Shown here piece after piece: positions 25,220 to 35,038 of a stretch of DNA of 64,000 bases; the first letter of the stretch is position 1; the number at the start of each line of letters is the position of its first letter. The stretch spans positions 31,342 to 95,341 of the forward strand of contig CALUVH010000004.1 in assembly GCA_944324175.1 (NCBI GenBank), written 5' to 3'. Both the position numbers and the translations under genes were made by a program. Origin of the DNA: Candidatus Gastranaerophilales bacterium (GTDB taxonomy: Bacteria; Cyanobacteriota; Vampirovibrionia; Gastranaerophilales; Gastranaerophilaceae). The notes beneath the pieces are model-generated. The model did no database searches. It was not told the origin of the DNA and saw nothing but the letters and a program-made list of their open reading frames with translations.

Positions 25220-25233
25220 ATACAAAACCTGAT
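25205..25233 (-). terminator. terminator of the perR-rubredoxin unit
   Basis: 12-bp perfect stem (ATCAGGTTTTGT with ACAAAACCTGAT), 5-base loop, followed on the minus strand by TTTTTT. Confidence 0.85.
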
Positions 25234-25248
25234 ATAAATTTTTTTGTG

Positions 25249-25386
25249 TTATTGTTTTTCAAACAAATCCTTACCTACATTGCAAAGTGGGCAAGTGTAA
25301 TCTTCAGGTAAGTTTTCAAAAGCTACATTGTCATTTTCTTCAGGGTCATATACATAACCGCATACTGTGCATACGTATTTGTCCAT
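25249..25386 (-). CDS. rubredoxin
   Basis: 45 residues. The four iron ligands are in two knuckles, [12 protein letters not shown] and [11 protein letters not shown], with the family's aromatic residues between. It is shorter than the usual 52-54 residues. Small electron carrier, probably feeding the flavodiiron protein and rubrerythrin beside it. Its ATG overlaps the perR stop (TAATG), with GGAG inside perR, so the two genes are translationally coupled. Confidence 0.95.
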   Translation of the reverse strand: MDKYVCTVCGYVYDPEENDNVAFENLPEDYTCPLCNVGKDLFEKQ

Positions 25387-25775
25387 TACTGTTCTCCTTT
25401 TTTTTCTCTACATTCATGGCATAGACCATGAAAAACTATATCATGTCCTTTTATTTTAAAACCGGTTTCGGTTTCAGTTTTACTTATTATATCAGGTGCA
25501 ACATTAGCACTTATATCAAAAACTTTTTTACACTCGTCACATATAAAATGATAGTGCTCATGAGTATTATGATCAAAATGTGCGCTGGATTCAAGTCCGT
25601 CAATTTTTTTAATTACTCCAGCCTCGGCTAACTGATTAAGATTTCTATAAAGCGTAGCAAGGCTTATTTTGGGGTTTTTATTTCGCAAAATTTCGTACAA
25701 GTATTCAGCAGTAGGATGAACTACATTTTCTTTTAATGTCCTTAATACTTGTTCTCTTTGCCTTGAATAATTCAT
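25386..25775 (-). CDS. perR: PerR/Fur-family repressor, PerR type
   Basis: 129 residues. Winged helix (~1-65, [21 protein letters not shown]) and a metal-binding dimerisation domain. The regulatory site reads [17 protein letters not shown]: the Asp68 after Phe matches the Asp that marks PerR, where Fur has Glu, and the His residues match those oxidised in Bacillus PerR. Two CxxC pairs (CDEC; CHEC) form the structural zinc site. Neighbours are peroxide and oxygen defence genes, supporting PerR. A 7-1-7 inverted repeat lies 14 bases before the gene. It might be called Fur by automatic tools. Confidence 0.9.
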   Translation of the reverse strand: MNYSRQREQVLRTLKENVVHPTAEYLYEILRNKNPKISLATLYRNLNQLAEAGVIKKIDGLESSAHFDHNTHEHYHFICDECKKVFDISANVAPDIISKTETETGFKIKGHDIVFHGLCHECREKKGEQ

Positions 25776-25789
25776 ATTTTCACCTTAAT

Positions 25790-25804
25790 TGATAATTATT
25801 CTCA
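25790..25804. promoter_or_regulatory. PerR/Fur-box-like 7-1-7 inverted repeat
   Basis: TGATAAT, T, ATTCTCA: one mismatch in the second arm. Its position just upstream of perR suggests autoregulation. A TTGACA lies further upstream on the minus strand (25827-25832). Confidence 0.5.
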
Positions 25805-25896
25805 TTTTTTCATAATTTATAAAAAATGTCAATAGGTATGTTTACATATCTTTATATATTGGGCAAATTTCGGTAAATATTGGGTTTAATAATAAT

Positions 25897-26163
25897 ATGG
25901 TAGATAGTGCGGGAATAAATCTAAATAATCAAAGATTTTCAGTAGGTGTGCTTACTCCTCCTGACAAGGTTAATCATTTTGTGTTGTATTCAGATCGTGA
26001 AGCTTCTCAGAATATTAAAAATGCACAGTATGATGTATATGTGAATACCAAAAAACCGAGTTTTGAGGACAGGTTTTCAACACCAAAGTCTGTTTTTTAT
26101 TCGCTCGGAGTTATGCTATTAGCCCTAGGAACATTGGTAGTAAGGGGGAGAATAAAAAAATAA
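25897..26163 (+). CDS. small membrane-anchored protein, unknown
   Basis: 88 residues: a polar N-terminus of ~60 residues without known motif and one hydrophobic C-terminal segment (~66-82, SLGVMLLALGTLVV) ending in basic residues, so probably tail-anchored with the N-terminus inside or outside unresolved. No Shine-Dalgarno sequence is visible before the ATG. It lies between perR and the M16 peptidase gene. I do not recognise it. Confidence 0.55.
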   Translation: MVDSAGINLNNQRFSVGVLTPPDKVNHFVLYSDREASQNIKNAQYDVYVNTKKPSFEDRFSTPKSVFYSLGVMLLALGTLVVRGRIKK

Positions 26164-26242
26164 CTGACAGTGCTACTTTTCAATAATAAAAATTTATAGT
26201 ATCATGTGTATCAAAGGTTGATTTATATGAGAGAGGGATAAT

Positions 26243-28834
26243 ATGAAAAAAGTAATTAGTCTTTTATTATTTTTTATAGTTGGAGTGATGGCTTATGCTG
26301 CGGATTTTCAGTTGTATAAGCTTGATAATGGTCAAAGTGTTATTATTCAGCAGGTGAAGAATAACCCGATTGTGACGATTGATACTTGGATAAAAACCGG
26401 TTCAATAAACGAGAACGATAAAAATAACGGTGTATCACATTTTTTGGAACATTTATTTTTTAAAGGGACCACAAACCACGCTCCAGGGGAATTTGATAAG
26501 ATATTAGAGACAAAGGGGGCGATTACTAACGCCGCTACCAGTAAAGATTTTACGCATTATTATATAACAATTCCATCAGAGTATTTTAATCTTGCGCTGG
26601 AAATGCACGCAGATATGTTAACCAATCCTCTTATCCCAAGTAAAGAGCTGGAAAAAGAACGTAAGGTTGTAATAGAAGAAATTGCAAAGGACCAAAATTC
26701 ACCGAACACGATATGTTATGACAATTTGATTAATCTGCTATATACAAATCATCCATATAAAAGAAAGGTAATAGGCACGAAGTCAATCATAGAAAATATA
26801 ACCAGAGATGAGATTTTGGGATACTATCATGATTATTATAACCCTTCTAACATGGTTACAGTGATAGTAGGTGATGTTGATCCAACAACAGCGATACAAA
26901 AAGTTAAAGAAAATTTTAGTGCTCAATATAAAAAGCCAATAAAAAATGTTTACCCGAAAGAAAATATTTTGACGTCACAAAAAAAAGCGACGGTATATTC
27001 CCCAACACAAGCAGGGTATATGTTGATAGGTTTCCGTGGAACTAAAATAGATGCTGCAGATTCCTATGCTTTAGATGTTTTGGCTACGGTACTGGGTGAT
27101 GGCAGATCATCTGTTTTGTATCAGGATATAAAAGAACAAAAACAGTTGGTAAGTAGTATTGCAGCAGTAAATACGGGTTTTAAAGATGATGGCATTTTCT
27201 ATATTTCTGCAAATTTTAAGCCTGAACAGTTGGAAAGACTGGAAAATGCAATTTTTGATAATATTCAAAAAATTCAAAAAAATGGTATATCACAAAAACA
27301 GCTTCAATTGGCTAAGAATATAATTGAGCGAGATACTTATTACAGTCGTGAAAGTATATCAAATATTGCAAGTGAGATGGGGTATACTTTTGTAACAACA
27401 GATGATGTGAAATTTTATGAGAATTATTTATGCCACGTAAAAAAAGTTACGGCAGCTGATGTAAAAAGGGTTGCAAACAAGTATTTGGGAGAAGAAAAGA
27501 GTGCTATTTCTATAGTTTTGCCTGAAAAATATAAATCTGTAAAAAAAGAAACAGAAGTAAAGATTTCGGATTTACAGCCTGCAAAATTGATTAGTGAAAA
27601 TAAAAATACCCAAAAATACCAGCTTGCAAATGGTGCTACTGTTCTTATAACTCCAAATGAAGTAAATGACATAATAGCTATTAGTATTTATAATAAAGGT
27701 GGCGCTTTGGCAGAAGACAAGGCAGGTGTTGCACAAGTCACAGCTTCTGTTTTGTTGAAAGGTACAAAAAATTATTCGTCATTGGAACTCGCGCAAACTT
27801 TGGAAGACAATGGCATTAAAATACAGCCTTCTGTAAAATCTGATGCATTTATTATAAATGTTTTGACAACAAGAAATGAGTATGAGAAAACTTTAAGTAT
27901 TTTGAAAGAAATTCTCAACGACGCAACGTTAGATGATTATGAAATTGAGAAGGTAAAAGATACTACGATGCATTCTATAAAAAGTAGCAAAGATATGCCG
28001 TTAAATTTGGCTGTTGATGGTTATAAAACCTTAATCTACGAAAAATCTCCTTATTCTGTTTCAAATTCAATATTAGAAAAAACTATTCCAACTATAACCA
28101 AAGAAGAAATTGACAGTTACTATAGTAAAATTTTTAATCCGAATGATACTGTTATTTCAGTTAATGGTAATGTCGATTCGGAAAAAACACTAAAAGCTTT
28201 TGGAGATATTTTGAAGAAAAATTCACAAGAAAAGTTTGATTATCAAACTTATTCAAATAAAATACCATATAATAAATCTGTAAAATCTGTGGAGAAGAAA
28301 GTCAAGGATTTGAAGACCGATTGGATAATAATAGGCTGGCAGACCTCAGGTGTGAATGATTTAAAAGATTATGCTACTTTGGAGGTAATCAATACTATCT
28401 TGGGTACGGGAATGGATTCAAGATTGTTTAAAAATATTCGAGATAAAGAAGGATTGGCTTACCAAATAGGTTCAGAATTTGCACCTAATGTTCTTCGCGG
28501 AGCATTTGTAACCTATATTGGTACAAATCATGAAAATTTAGATTTTGCAACACAAAAAATGCTTCAAGAAGTTTTTAGATTTAAAACAGAATTTGTAAGT
28601 ACAAAAGAGCTTGAAGAAGCAAAAGATAAAATCATCGGACAATACATAATCGGTCAAGAAACGAATTTAGATAAGGCTGCAACTATTGGCTGGTTTGAAA
28701 CTTCCGGTCGAGGGTATGAGTTCAACGAACATTATAAAAAATTAATTAACAGCGTTACGGAATCAGATATCATTGAGGTTGCAAATAAATATTTTAATAA
28801 CAATTACGTCATTTCAATAGTTAAGCCCGAATAA
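26243..28834 (+). CDS. exported M16-family zinc peptidase (two halves)
   Basis: 863 residues with a signal peptide (MKKVISLLLFFIVGVMAYA). Two M16 units in tandem: the first holds the inverted zinc motif HFLEH (His66, Glu69, His70) and the downstream KERKVVIEEI with the third ligand; the second (~450-863) has no such motif and is the expected inactive half, as in PqqL-like proteins that close around unfolded peptides. Acts outside the cytoplasm on small or unfolded polypeptides (family knowledge). AGAGGGA precedes the ATG. Monocistronic. Confidence 0.93.
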   Translation: MKKVISLLLFFIVGVMAYAADFQLYKLDNGQSVIIQQVKNNPIVTIDTWIKTGSINENDKNNGVSHFLEHLFFKGTTNHAPGEFDKILETKGAITNAATSKDFTHYYITIPSEYFNLALEMHADMLTNPLIPSKELEKERKVVIEEIAKDQNSPNTICYDNLINLLYTNHPYKRKVIGTKSIIENITRDEILGYYHDYYNPSNMVTVIVGDVDPTTAIQKVKENFSAQYKKPIKNVYPKENILTSQKKATVYSPTQAGYMLIGFRGTKIDAADSYALDVLATVLGDGRSSVLYQDIKEQKQLVSSIAAVNTGFKDDGIFYISANFKPEQLERLENAIFDNIQKIQKNGISQKQLQLAKNIIERDTYYSRESISNIASEMGYTFVTTDDVKFYENYLCHVKKVTAADVKRVANKYLGEEKSAISIVLPEKYKSVKKETEVKISDLQPAKLISENKNTQKYQLANGATVLITPNEVNDIIAISIYNKGGALAEDKAGVAQVTASVLLKGTKNYSSLELAQTLEDNGIKIQPSVKSDAFIINVLTTRNEYEKTLSILKEILNDATLDDYEIEKVKDTTMHSIKSSKDMPLNLAVDGYKTLIYEKSPYSVSNSILEKTIPTITKEEIDSYYSKIFNPNDTVISVNGNVDSEKTLKAFGDILKKNSQEKFDYQTYSNKIPYNKSVKSVEKKVKDLKTDWIIIGWQTSGVNDLKDYATLEVINTILGTGMDSRLFKNIRDKEGLAYQIGSEFAPNVLRGAFVTYIGTNHENLDFATQKMLQEVFRFKTEFVSTKELEEAKDKIIGQYIIGQETNLDKAATIGWFETSGRGYEFNEHYKKLINSVTESDIIEVANKYFNNNYVISIVKPE

Positions 28835-28846
28835 TTTCGGGCTTAA
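28821..28846. terminator. hairpin spanning the M16 gene stop codon
   Basis: 11-bp stem TTAAGCCCGAA with TTCGGGCTTAA and a TAAT loop that contains the stop codon. There is no T run on either side, so terminator function is uncertain. Between convergent genes. Confidence 0.5.
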
Positions 28847-28872
28847 CTAATATTGGATTGAATGTGAAAAAA

Positions 28873-29472
28873 CTACCAGTTGGTACGCGTAAGAATTTGT
28901 TTTGCTTTCTGGTTAAACATTTTATCTTTGTACCATATACCTTTAAATTTACCGTCTTCTTCATAGATATATTGTACATCCTTTGAATCAACGTAAATAG
29001 CGCTAATCATTTTACCGTTGGATTTATATTGTCTTGCATAGTATGGAAATTCGGGATAGTTTTCGCTTGTTTCATCAACATATCTTAAATTCCCTAGAGC
29101 ATCATAGTAGTATGTGTTTCTTAAATTATTTTTATATTGAATAGCATAAATTATTAATACCCCACCGCGTGTGTGAAATGCAGAAATGTTATATTCACCG
29201 GTTTCTTTGAATCCCTCAGCGGCGAGCATGTAATGCTTTTTGTATTCTCGATCCTTTAAAAAATCAGCATATTTGTTTCGGAACTCTTCTTTTGTATAAT
29301 TGCCTTCAAAGCCTTCAAAGACAATACTTTTATACTTATCAACAGCTTCATCTCTTTGCTGTTGTGTGATGGTCAACCAGTCAAATGTAACCCCGCCTTC
29401 GATTACTGTATCCATTGCAAAGCTTGATGATGAAAGGATTATAAAACCTAATAGTAATAAAATTTTTTTCAT
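28873..29472 (-). CDS. secreted protein of unknown function
   Basis: 199 residues with a signal peptide (MKKILLLLGFIILSSSSFA, cleavage about 19). The mature part has a helical N-terminal half (~35-75, rich in Lys and Glu) and a strand-rich, Tyr-rich second half (YYYDALGNLRYVDE, GKMISAIYVDSKDVQYIY) reminiscent of short beta-hairpin repeats of the YD/MORN type, but not convincingly so. AGGAGGGA lies before the ATG. It converges on the M16 peptidase gene. Confidence 0.7.
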   Translation of the reverse strand: MKKILLLLGFIILSSSSFAMDTVIEGGVTFDWLTITQQQRDEAVDKYKSIVFEGFEGNYTKEEFRNKYADFLKDREYKKHYMLAAEGFKETGEYNISAFHTRGGVLIIYAIQYKNNLRNTYYYDALGNLRYVDETSENYPEFPYYARQYKSNGKMISAIYVDSKDVQYIYEEDGKFKGIWYKDKMFNQKAKQILTRTNW

Positions 29473-29843
29473 TGTTCCCTCCTAATTGCATTATATGTGA
29501 AAAATGAATATTTATTCCACTTGACAAAGAAATTCAATGATAATGCAGCTTACAAGCTGTATGAATAAAGAGTATAACAGAATGTTACAAAAATTTAACA
29601 AAACTTTTAAGGAAAATCTCATATTTTCTTGACTAAAAAAATTGATGTACTATCATAAAAGAACATGAAAAAGTAAAGTCGGGTGGAGTGTGCCCAAATT
29701 GGTACAAACTACTTGAATAATAAAAAAGTTCATTTGCCTGAAACCCAGTTGAATGAAAGGTTAACAGCCTCAAGTTAGATTTTTAAATTGTAAAAAACAA
29801 TTTTTTATATAGTACGTACACCATTTATAGACGAGGTGAATTG
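29473..29843 (+). promoter_or_regulatory. 371-base region with rpoB promoter and leader
   Basis: No gene is visible here. The likely rpoB promoter is TTGACT (29629-29634), a 16-base spacer and TATCAT (29651-29656), giving a leader of about 180 bases. Another TTGACA at 29521-29526 has no good partner. The leader holds GGGT/ACCC segments (29690-29747) that could pair, and an AT-rich hairpin AAATTGT/ACAATTT (29785-29803) followed by a T run, which looks like a weak attenuator. rplJ and rplL, usual neighbours of rpoB, are absent. Confidence 0.5.
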
Positions 29844-32800
29844 ATGTCTAACACAAAATATGCAAACAGAGTAACTCCGATGGGTATTCCGCATACCAGA
29901 TTGGATGATTTACCAGACCTTATTGAAGTGCAAAAAAAATCTTTTGAGTGGTTTTTGAAAGAAGGGTTGAAAGAAGAATTGCTTTCATTCAGTCCTATCA
30001 AAGATTACACAGGAAGATTAGAGTTGCACTTTTTGCCTAATTATACTTTTGATAATGCAAAGTATACAATAGAAGAGGCAAGGATACACGATGCAACTTA
30101 TGCTAAACAGTTGCGTGTAATGGTAAGATTAGTAAACCGTGACAGCGGTGAAATTAAGGAACAAGAAGTATATATCGGAGATATTCCGACGATGACTGAT
30201 AAAGGTACGTTCATTGTAAACGGTGCAGAGCGTGTAATTGTATCGCAAATCGTTCGTTCTCCTGGTGTATATTTCAAACGTGAGGTATCTCCGGCGGGTA
30301 AACGTTTATATAACGCTACAATGATTCCAAACCGTGGCGCTTGGTTGAAGATAGAAACTGATTCAAATGATTTAATCTACGTAAAGATAGATAAGAATAG
30401 AAAAATCCTTGCTACAACTTTATTAAAGGCAATGGGTATTACAGTTTCTGAAATGGAATCTTTATTTACACACTTTGAATTTTTGAAAAAAACTTTGGAC
30501 AAAGACACAGCAGAAACAACTGATGATGCTTTGATTGAAGTATATAAAAAGTTACGCCCGGGTGATCCTGCGTCACCTCAAGGTGGTCGTTCAATATTGG
30601 AAGCACGTTTCTTTGATGAAAAGAAATATGATATCGGACGTGTTGGACGTTATAAATTAAATAAAAAGTTGAACTTGAATGTTCCTGCAAGTCAAAGGAC
30701 ATTAACAGTACAAGATATTGTAGCTTCAATAGAATACTTGATTAATTTGACATACGATGAAGGTACTGTTGATGATATTGACCACTTAGGAAACAGAAGA
30801 ATTCGTTCAGTAGGTGAGTTGTTGCAAAATCAATTTAGAGTTGGTCTTTCAAGAATAGAAAGAATAGTAAAAGAAAGAATGACTCTTCAAGATTCTGAAA
30901 CTCTTACTCCATTGAATTTGTTAAATACAAAACCTTTAGTGGCTTCATTGAAAGAATTTTTCGGTTCGTCTCAATTATCACAGTTCATGGATCAGATTAA
31001 TCCATTAGCTGAGTTGACACACAAAAGACGTATATCAGCTTTAGGACCTGGTGGTTTGATGAGAGAACGCGCAGGTTTTGCTGTTCGTGATATTCACCCT
31101 TCTCACTACGGTCGTATTTGTCCGATAGAAACTCCAGAAGGTCCGAACGCAGGTTTGATAGGTTCATTAGCAACTCATGCCAAGGTAAATGATTACGGAT
31201 TTATTGAATCACCTTTCTTTGTTGTAAAAGACGGCGTAGTGACAGATGAAGTTGTTTATATGACAGCAGATGAAGATGAAAATTTCCGTTGTGCTCCTGC
31301 TGACGTTAAGTTAAATCCTGATCGTACATTCAAGGATGAATATGTACCAATCAGATACAGATCTGAATTTATCATGGGTGAATCTAAAAGAGTCGATTAT
31401 GTTGGTATTTCACCTATTCAAATTATTTCAGTTGCGACTTCGTTGATTCCATTCATAGAGCACGATGATGCTAACCGTGCATTGATGGGATCAAACATGC
31501 AACGTCAGTCTGTACCTCTTTTGATTACTCAAAGACCAGTGGTTGGTACAGGTATGGAAAAACGTGTTGCAAAAGATTCAGGAATGGTTCTTGTATCAGA
31601 TTGTGATGGCGTTGTAGAAAGAGTTGTTGGTGAAGAAATTATCATTCGTGATGACCAAGGAAAACCTCATTTACACCAATTAATGAAATATGTAAGAAGT
31701 AACCAAGATACTTGTATTAACCAAAAACCTTTGGTACATGAAGGGGATAGGGTAAATGCAGGTGATATAATTGCAGACGGTGCCTCAACTTGTTGTGGAG
31801 AACTTTCGCTTGGTAAAAACGTGTTAGTAGCGTATATGCCTTGGGAAGGATACAACTACGAGGATGCTATTTTGCTTTCAGAAAGATGTGTGCATGATGA
31901 TATATTTACATCCGTTCACATTGAAAAATTAGAAATAGATGCAAGACAGACAAAACTTGGACCGGAAGAGATTACTCGCGAAATACCTAATGTTTCAGAA
32001 GATGCTTTGAGGCATTTGGATGAACGTGGTATTGTTCGTATCGGTGCTAGGGTTTATGCCGATGATATTTTGGTAGGTAAAGTTACTCCGAAGGGTGAAT
32101 CTGAGCATCCGCCTGAAGAAAAATTGTTGAGAGCAATTTTTGCAGAAAAGGCAAGAGATGTAAAAGATAATTCTTTACGAGTTCCACACGGTGAAGGTGG
32201 TAGAGTGCTCGACGTAAAAGTGTTTGATCGTGAGAAAGGTGACGAGTTGCCACCTGGAGCAAATACTGTAATTAGAGTATACATTGCTCAAAAGCGTAAG
32301 GTTTCGGTAGGTGATAAACTTTCTGGCCGTCACGGTAATAAAGGTATCGTATCAAGAATATTACCAAAAGAAGATATGCCGTTTATGCCGGATGGAACGC
32401 CTGTAGATATCGTATTGAATCCACTTGGTGTACCTTCTCGTATGAACGTAGGTCAAACTTATGAATTATTACTTGGCTTGGCAGCGTATTTGACAGGTAA
32501 TCACTATGAAGCTCCTTCATTTGACGAGCGATATGGTGAAAATCAGTCAGAAATTGCAACAAGAGAAGAGTTAATAAAAGGTATAAAAGAGTCAGGATGT
32601 GACTGGGTTGAACCATCAGGTAAAGTAAGACTTATTGACGGTAGAACTGGTGAACCGTTTGATGAACCTGTTGCAGTTGGTCTTTCTTATATCTTGAAAC
32701 TGGTTCACTTGGTTGATGATAAAATCCACGCTAGAAGTACCGGACCATACTCATTGGTAACTCAACAACCATTAGGTGGTAAGGCTCAGTTTGGTGGTCA

Positions 32801-33161
32801 AAGATTCGGAGAAATGGAAGTTTGGGCATTGGAAGCTTATGGTGCTGCTTATACATTGCAAGAGATGCTTACAATAAAATCTGATGATGTTAACGGTAGA
32901 AACAGAGCATATGAAGCAATTGTAAAAGGCGACAATATTCCAAGACCTGGTATTCCTGAATCATTCAAGGTACTTGTAAGAGAATTACAAAGTATCGGTT
33001 TGGATATTGCGGTAGCTAAGAAAGATGGTGCAGAAGTTGATTTAATGACAGATATGGATGATTTAAGAAAGTCAGCACCAAGAAGAGTCCTATCTGATAT
33101 GGATTCTGAGTTATTGAATATCAATTTCTTTGAAACACCTACAACATTTGGAGATATATAA
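29844..33161 (+). CDS. rpoB: RNA polymerase beta subunit
   Basis: 1105 residues, the compact form seen in the cyanobacterial phylum. The fork and rifampicin-site region reads [16 protein letters not shown] then [13 protein letters not shown], with Asp, His and Ser at the residues most often altered in resistant strains; so the site looks like wild type. The conserved C-terminal block [17 protein letters not shown] and [20 protein letters not shown] is present. I chose the ATG at 29844, with GAGGTG ahead; a TTG one codon upstream is possible. First gene of rpoB-rpoC1-rpoC2. Confidence 0.98.
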   Translation: MSNTKYANRVTPMGIPHTRLDDLPDLIEVQKKSFEWFLKEGLKEELLSFSPIKDYTGRLELHFLPNYTFDNAKYTIEEARIHDATYAKQLRVMVRLVNRDSGEIKEQEVYIGDIPTMTDKGTFIVNGAERVIVSQIVRSPGVYFKREVSPAGKRLYNATMIPNRGAWLKIETDSNDLIYVKIDKNRKILATTLLKAMGITVSEMESLFTHFEFLKKTLDKDTAETTDDALIEVYKKLRPGDPASPQGGRSILEARFFDEKKYDIGRVGRYKLNKKLNLNVPASQRTLTVQDIVASIEYLINLTYDEGTVDDIDHLGNRRIRSVGELLQNQFRVGLSRIERIVKERMTLQDSETLTPLNLLNTKPLVASLKEFFGSSQLSQFMDQINPLAELTHKRRISALGPGGLMRERAGFAVRDIHPSHYGRICPIETPEGPNAGLIGSLATHAKVNDYGFIESPFFVVKDGVVTDEVVYMTADEDENFRCAPADVKLNPDRTFKDEYVPIRYRSEFIMGESKRVDYVGISPIQIISVATSLIPFIEHDDANRALMGSNMQRQSVPLLITQRPVVGTGMEKRVAKDSGMVLVSDCDGVVERVVGEEIIIRDDQGKPHLHQLMKYVRSNQDTCINQKPLVHEGDRVNAGDIIADGASTCCGELSLGKNVLVAYMPWEGYNYEDAILLSERCVHDDIFTSVHIEKLEIDARQTKLGPEEITREIPNVSEDALRHLDERGIVRIGARVYADDILVGKVTPKGESEHPPEEKLLRAIFAEKARDVKDNSLRVPHGEGGRVLDVKVFDREKGDELPPGANTVIRVYIAQKRKVSVGDKLSGRHGNKGIVSRILPKEDMPFMPDGTPVDIVLNPLGVPSRMNVGQTYELLLGLAAYLTGNHYEAPSFDERYGENQSEIATREELIKGIKESGCDWVEPSGKVRLIDGRTGEPFDEPVAVGLSYILKLVHLVDDKIHARSTGPYSLVTQQPLGGKAQFGGQRFGEMEVWALEAYGAAYTLQEMLTIKSDDVNGRNRAYEAIVKGDNIPRPGIPESFKVLVRELQSIGLDIAVAKKDGAEVDLMTDMDDLRKSAPRRVLSDMDSELLNINFFETPTTFGDI

Positions 33162-33166
33162 TTGGT

Positions 33167-33185
33167 AAGGGGAGTTTTTCCCCTT
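33167..33185 (+). other. intercistronic hairpin between rpoB and rpoC1
   Basis: AAGGGGA and TCCCCTT with a GTTTT loop, five bases after the rpoB stop, no T run. May modulate transcript ends between the two genes. Confidence 0.5.
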
Positions 33186-33284
33186 GCTGATTTATTCTTG
33201 AATTAGCACAAAGATATTCACAAAAAGCAAATCAAATGGCTTATGCAGTGGCATTAGCATAGATAAAAAAGGAGAATGTAATAA

Positions 33285-34994
33285 ATGTCAACGAGTATTG
33301 ATTATTTTGACTATATACGAATCGGGATTGCCTCCCCTGAAAGAATTCTTCAGTGGTCACACGGGGAAGTAACAAAACCTGAGACAATTAACTACCGCAC
33401 ATTGAAACCTGAAAGAGATGGTCTTTTTTGCGAAAGAATTTTTGGACCATCCAAAGATTGGGAATGTTACTGCGGAAAGTATAAAAGAGTAAGACACAAA
33501 GGTATTATTTGTGAACGTTGCGGAGTAGAAGTAACAGATTCAAAAGTTCGTAGAGAAAGAATGGGGCATATTAAATTAGCAGCTCCAGTTTCACACATTT
33601 GGTTTTTGAAAGGTATTCCTTCATATTTAGGCTTATTGCTTGATATGACTTTGAAAGATTTGGAACAAGTAATATATTTCAATAACTACGTGGTATTAGA
33701 TGGTGGTGAAAGTCCATTCAAAAAATTGCAACTGTTAACAGAAGAAGAATATGAAGATTATATGGCAGAAAACGAAGATTCTGCATTGAGAGTCGGAATT
33801 GGTGCAGAGGCAATAAAAGAACTTTTATCAGAAATTAATGTAAAAGAATTAGCAGAAGAAATAAGAACTGAATTGGCAGGTACAGTAAACTCTGTACAAA
33901 AGAAAAGTAAGTTGATTAAGCGTCTAAGACTTTTGGATAGTTTGATTTCTTCTGAAACTGATCCGACTTGGATGATAATGGATGTACTACCTGTAACACC
34001 TCCTGATCTTCGTCCTATGGTACAATTGGATGGTGGTCGTTTTGCGACATCAGATTTAAACGATTTATACAGACGTGTAATCAACAGAAATAATCGTCTA
34101 CAAAGATTGTTAGAAATGGGTGCACCTGAAATAATTGTAAGAAACGAAAAACGTATGTTACAAGAAGCTGTGGATGCGCTAATTGATAATGGTCGTCGTG
34201 GTAGAACTGTTGTAGGCCCTAACAATAGAGCGTTAAAATCCCTGTCAAATATCATAGAAGGTAAGCAGGGTCGTTTCCGTCAAAACTTGTTAGGTAAACG
34301 TGTTGACTATTCGGGTCGTTCAGTAATCGTAGTAGGTCCGCAATTAAAATTAAATCAATGCGGTTTGCCGAAAGAGATGGCAATAGAATTGTTTAAACCG
34401 TTTGTTGTAAACAAACTTATTGAAAGAGGCTATGTTCAAAACATAAAATCAGCAAAGAAACGTATAGAAAGGTCTGAAGCGATTGTTTGGGACATATTGG
34501 AAGAAGTAATTGATGGTCATCCTGTAATGTTGAACCGTGCTCCAACCTTGCACAGGCTAGGTATTCAAGCATTTGAACCTATCTTGGTAGAAGGTCGTGC
34601 AATTCAACTACATCCGTTAGTATGTACAGCATTTAACGCTGACTTTGACGGTGACCAAATGGCTGTTCACGTACCATTATCAATAGAGGCTCAAACCGAA
34701 GCTAGAATGTTGATGTTGGCTACAAACAACATACTTGCTCCTGCAAACGGTAAACCTATTATTACACCGACTCAGGATATGGTACTTGGAATGTACTATT
34801 TGACGATTCTGAAAAATCCGGAAATGGAGCCAAAAGGTTATTTCTACAATTTCCAAGATGCAATATCTGCATTGGAAGTTGGTGTTATCGATTTGCATGA
34901 CAAAATTGTAGTAAGAGATGAACACGGTCAAAGAATTGAAACTACAGCCGGTAGAATTATATTTAATGAGGCTGTAAGAAAAGCTTTGGTATAG
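33285..34994 (+). CDS. rpoC1: RNA polymerase gamma subunit (N-terminal part of beta')
   Basis: 569 residues, corresponding to the front half of bacterial beta'. The zinc knuckle reads [13 protein letters not shown] then CERCGVEVT, the lid/rudder region [17 protein letters not shown] is kept, and the active-site magnesium loop is [14 protein letters not shown], so this subunit carries the catalytic aspartates. The split of beta' into two genes is a defining trait of Cyanobacteria, Melainabacteria and plastids. It is somewhat shorter than the ~620 residues of typical cyanobacterial gamma. AAGGAG precedes the ATG. Confidence 0.98.
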   Translation: MSTSIDYFDYIRIGIASPERILQWSHGEVTKPETINYRTLKPERDGLFCERIFGPSKDWECYCGKYKRVRHKGIICERCGVEVTDSKVRRERMGHIKLAAPVSHIWFLKGIPSYLGLLLDMTLKDLEQVIYFNNYVVLDGGESPFKKLQLLTEEEYEDYMAENEDSALRVGIGAEAIKELLSEINVKELAEEIRTELAGTVNSVQKKSKLIKRLRLLDSLISSETDPTWMIMDVLPVTPPDLRPMVQLDGGRFATSDLNDLYRRVINRNNRLQRLLEMGAPEIIVRNEKRMLQEAVDALIDNGRRGRTVVGPNNRALKSLSNIIEGKQGRFRQNLLGKRVDYSGRSVIVVGPQLKLNQCGLPKEMAIELFKPFVVNKLIERGYVQNIKSAKKRIERSEAIVWDILEEVIDGHPVMLNRAPTLHRLGIQAFEPILVEGRAIQLHPLVCTAFNADFDGDQMAVHVPLSIEAQTEARMLMLATNNILAPANGKPIITPTQDMVLGMYYLTILKNPEMEPKGYFYNFQDAISALEVGVIDLHDKIVVRDEHGQRIETTAGRIIFNEAVRKALV

Positions 34995-35038
34995 TGTAAT
35001 AGAATAATTAAGAAACACAATAAAAAGGATAAAGTATA

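Noticed and set aside
33236..33262. Possible short peptide gene (MAYAVALA) between rpoB and rpoC1
   Set aside because: Eight codons, no ribosome site; most likely chance.
33758..34255. Long open frame of 165 codons antisense to rpoC1
   Set aside because: It mirrors a highly conserved coding sequence, has no ribosome site and no recognisable protein features.
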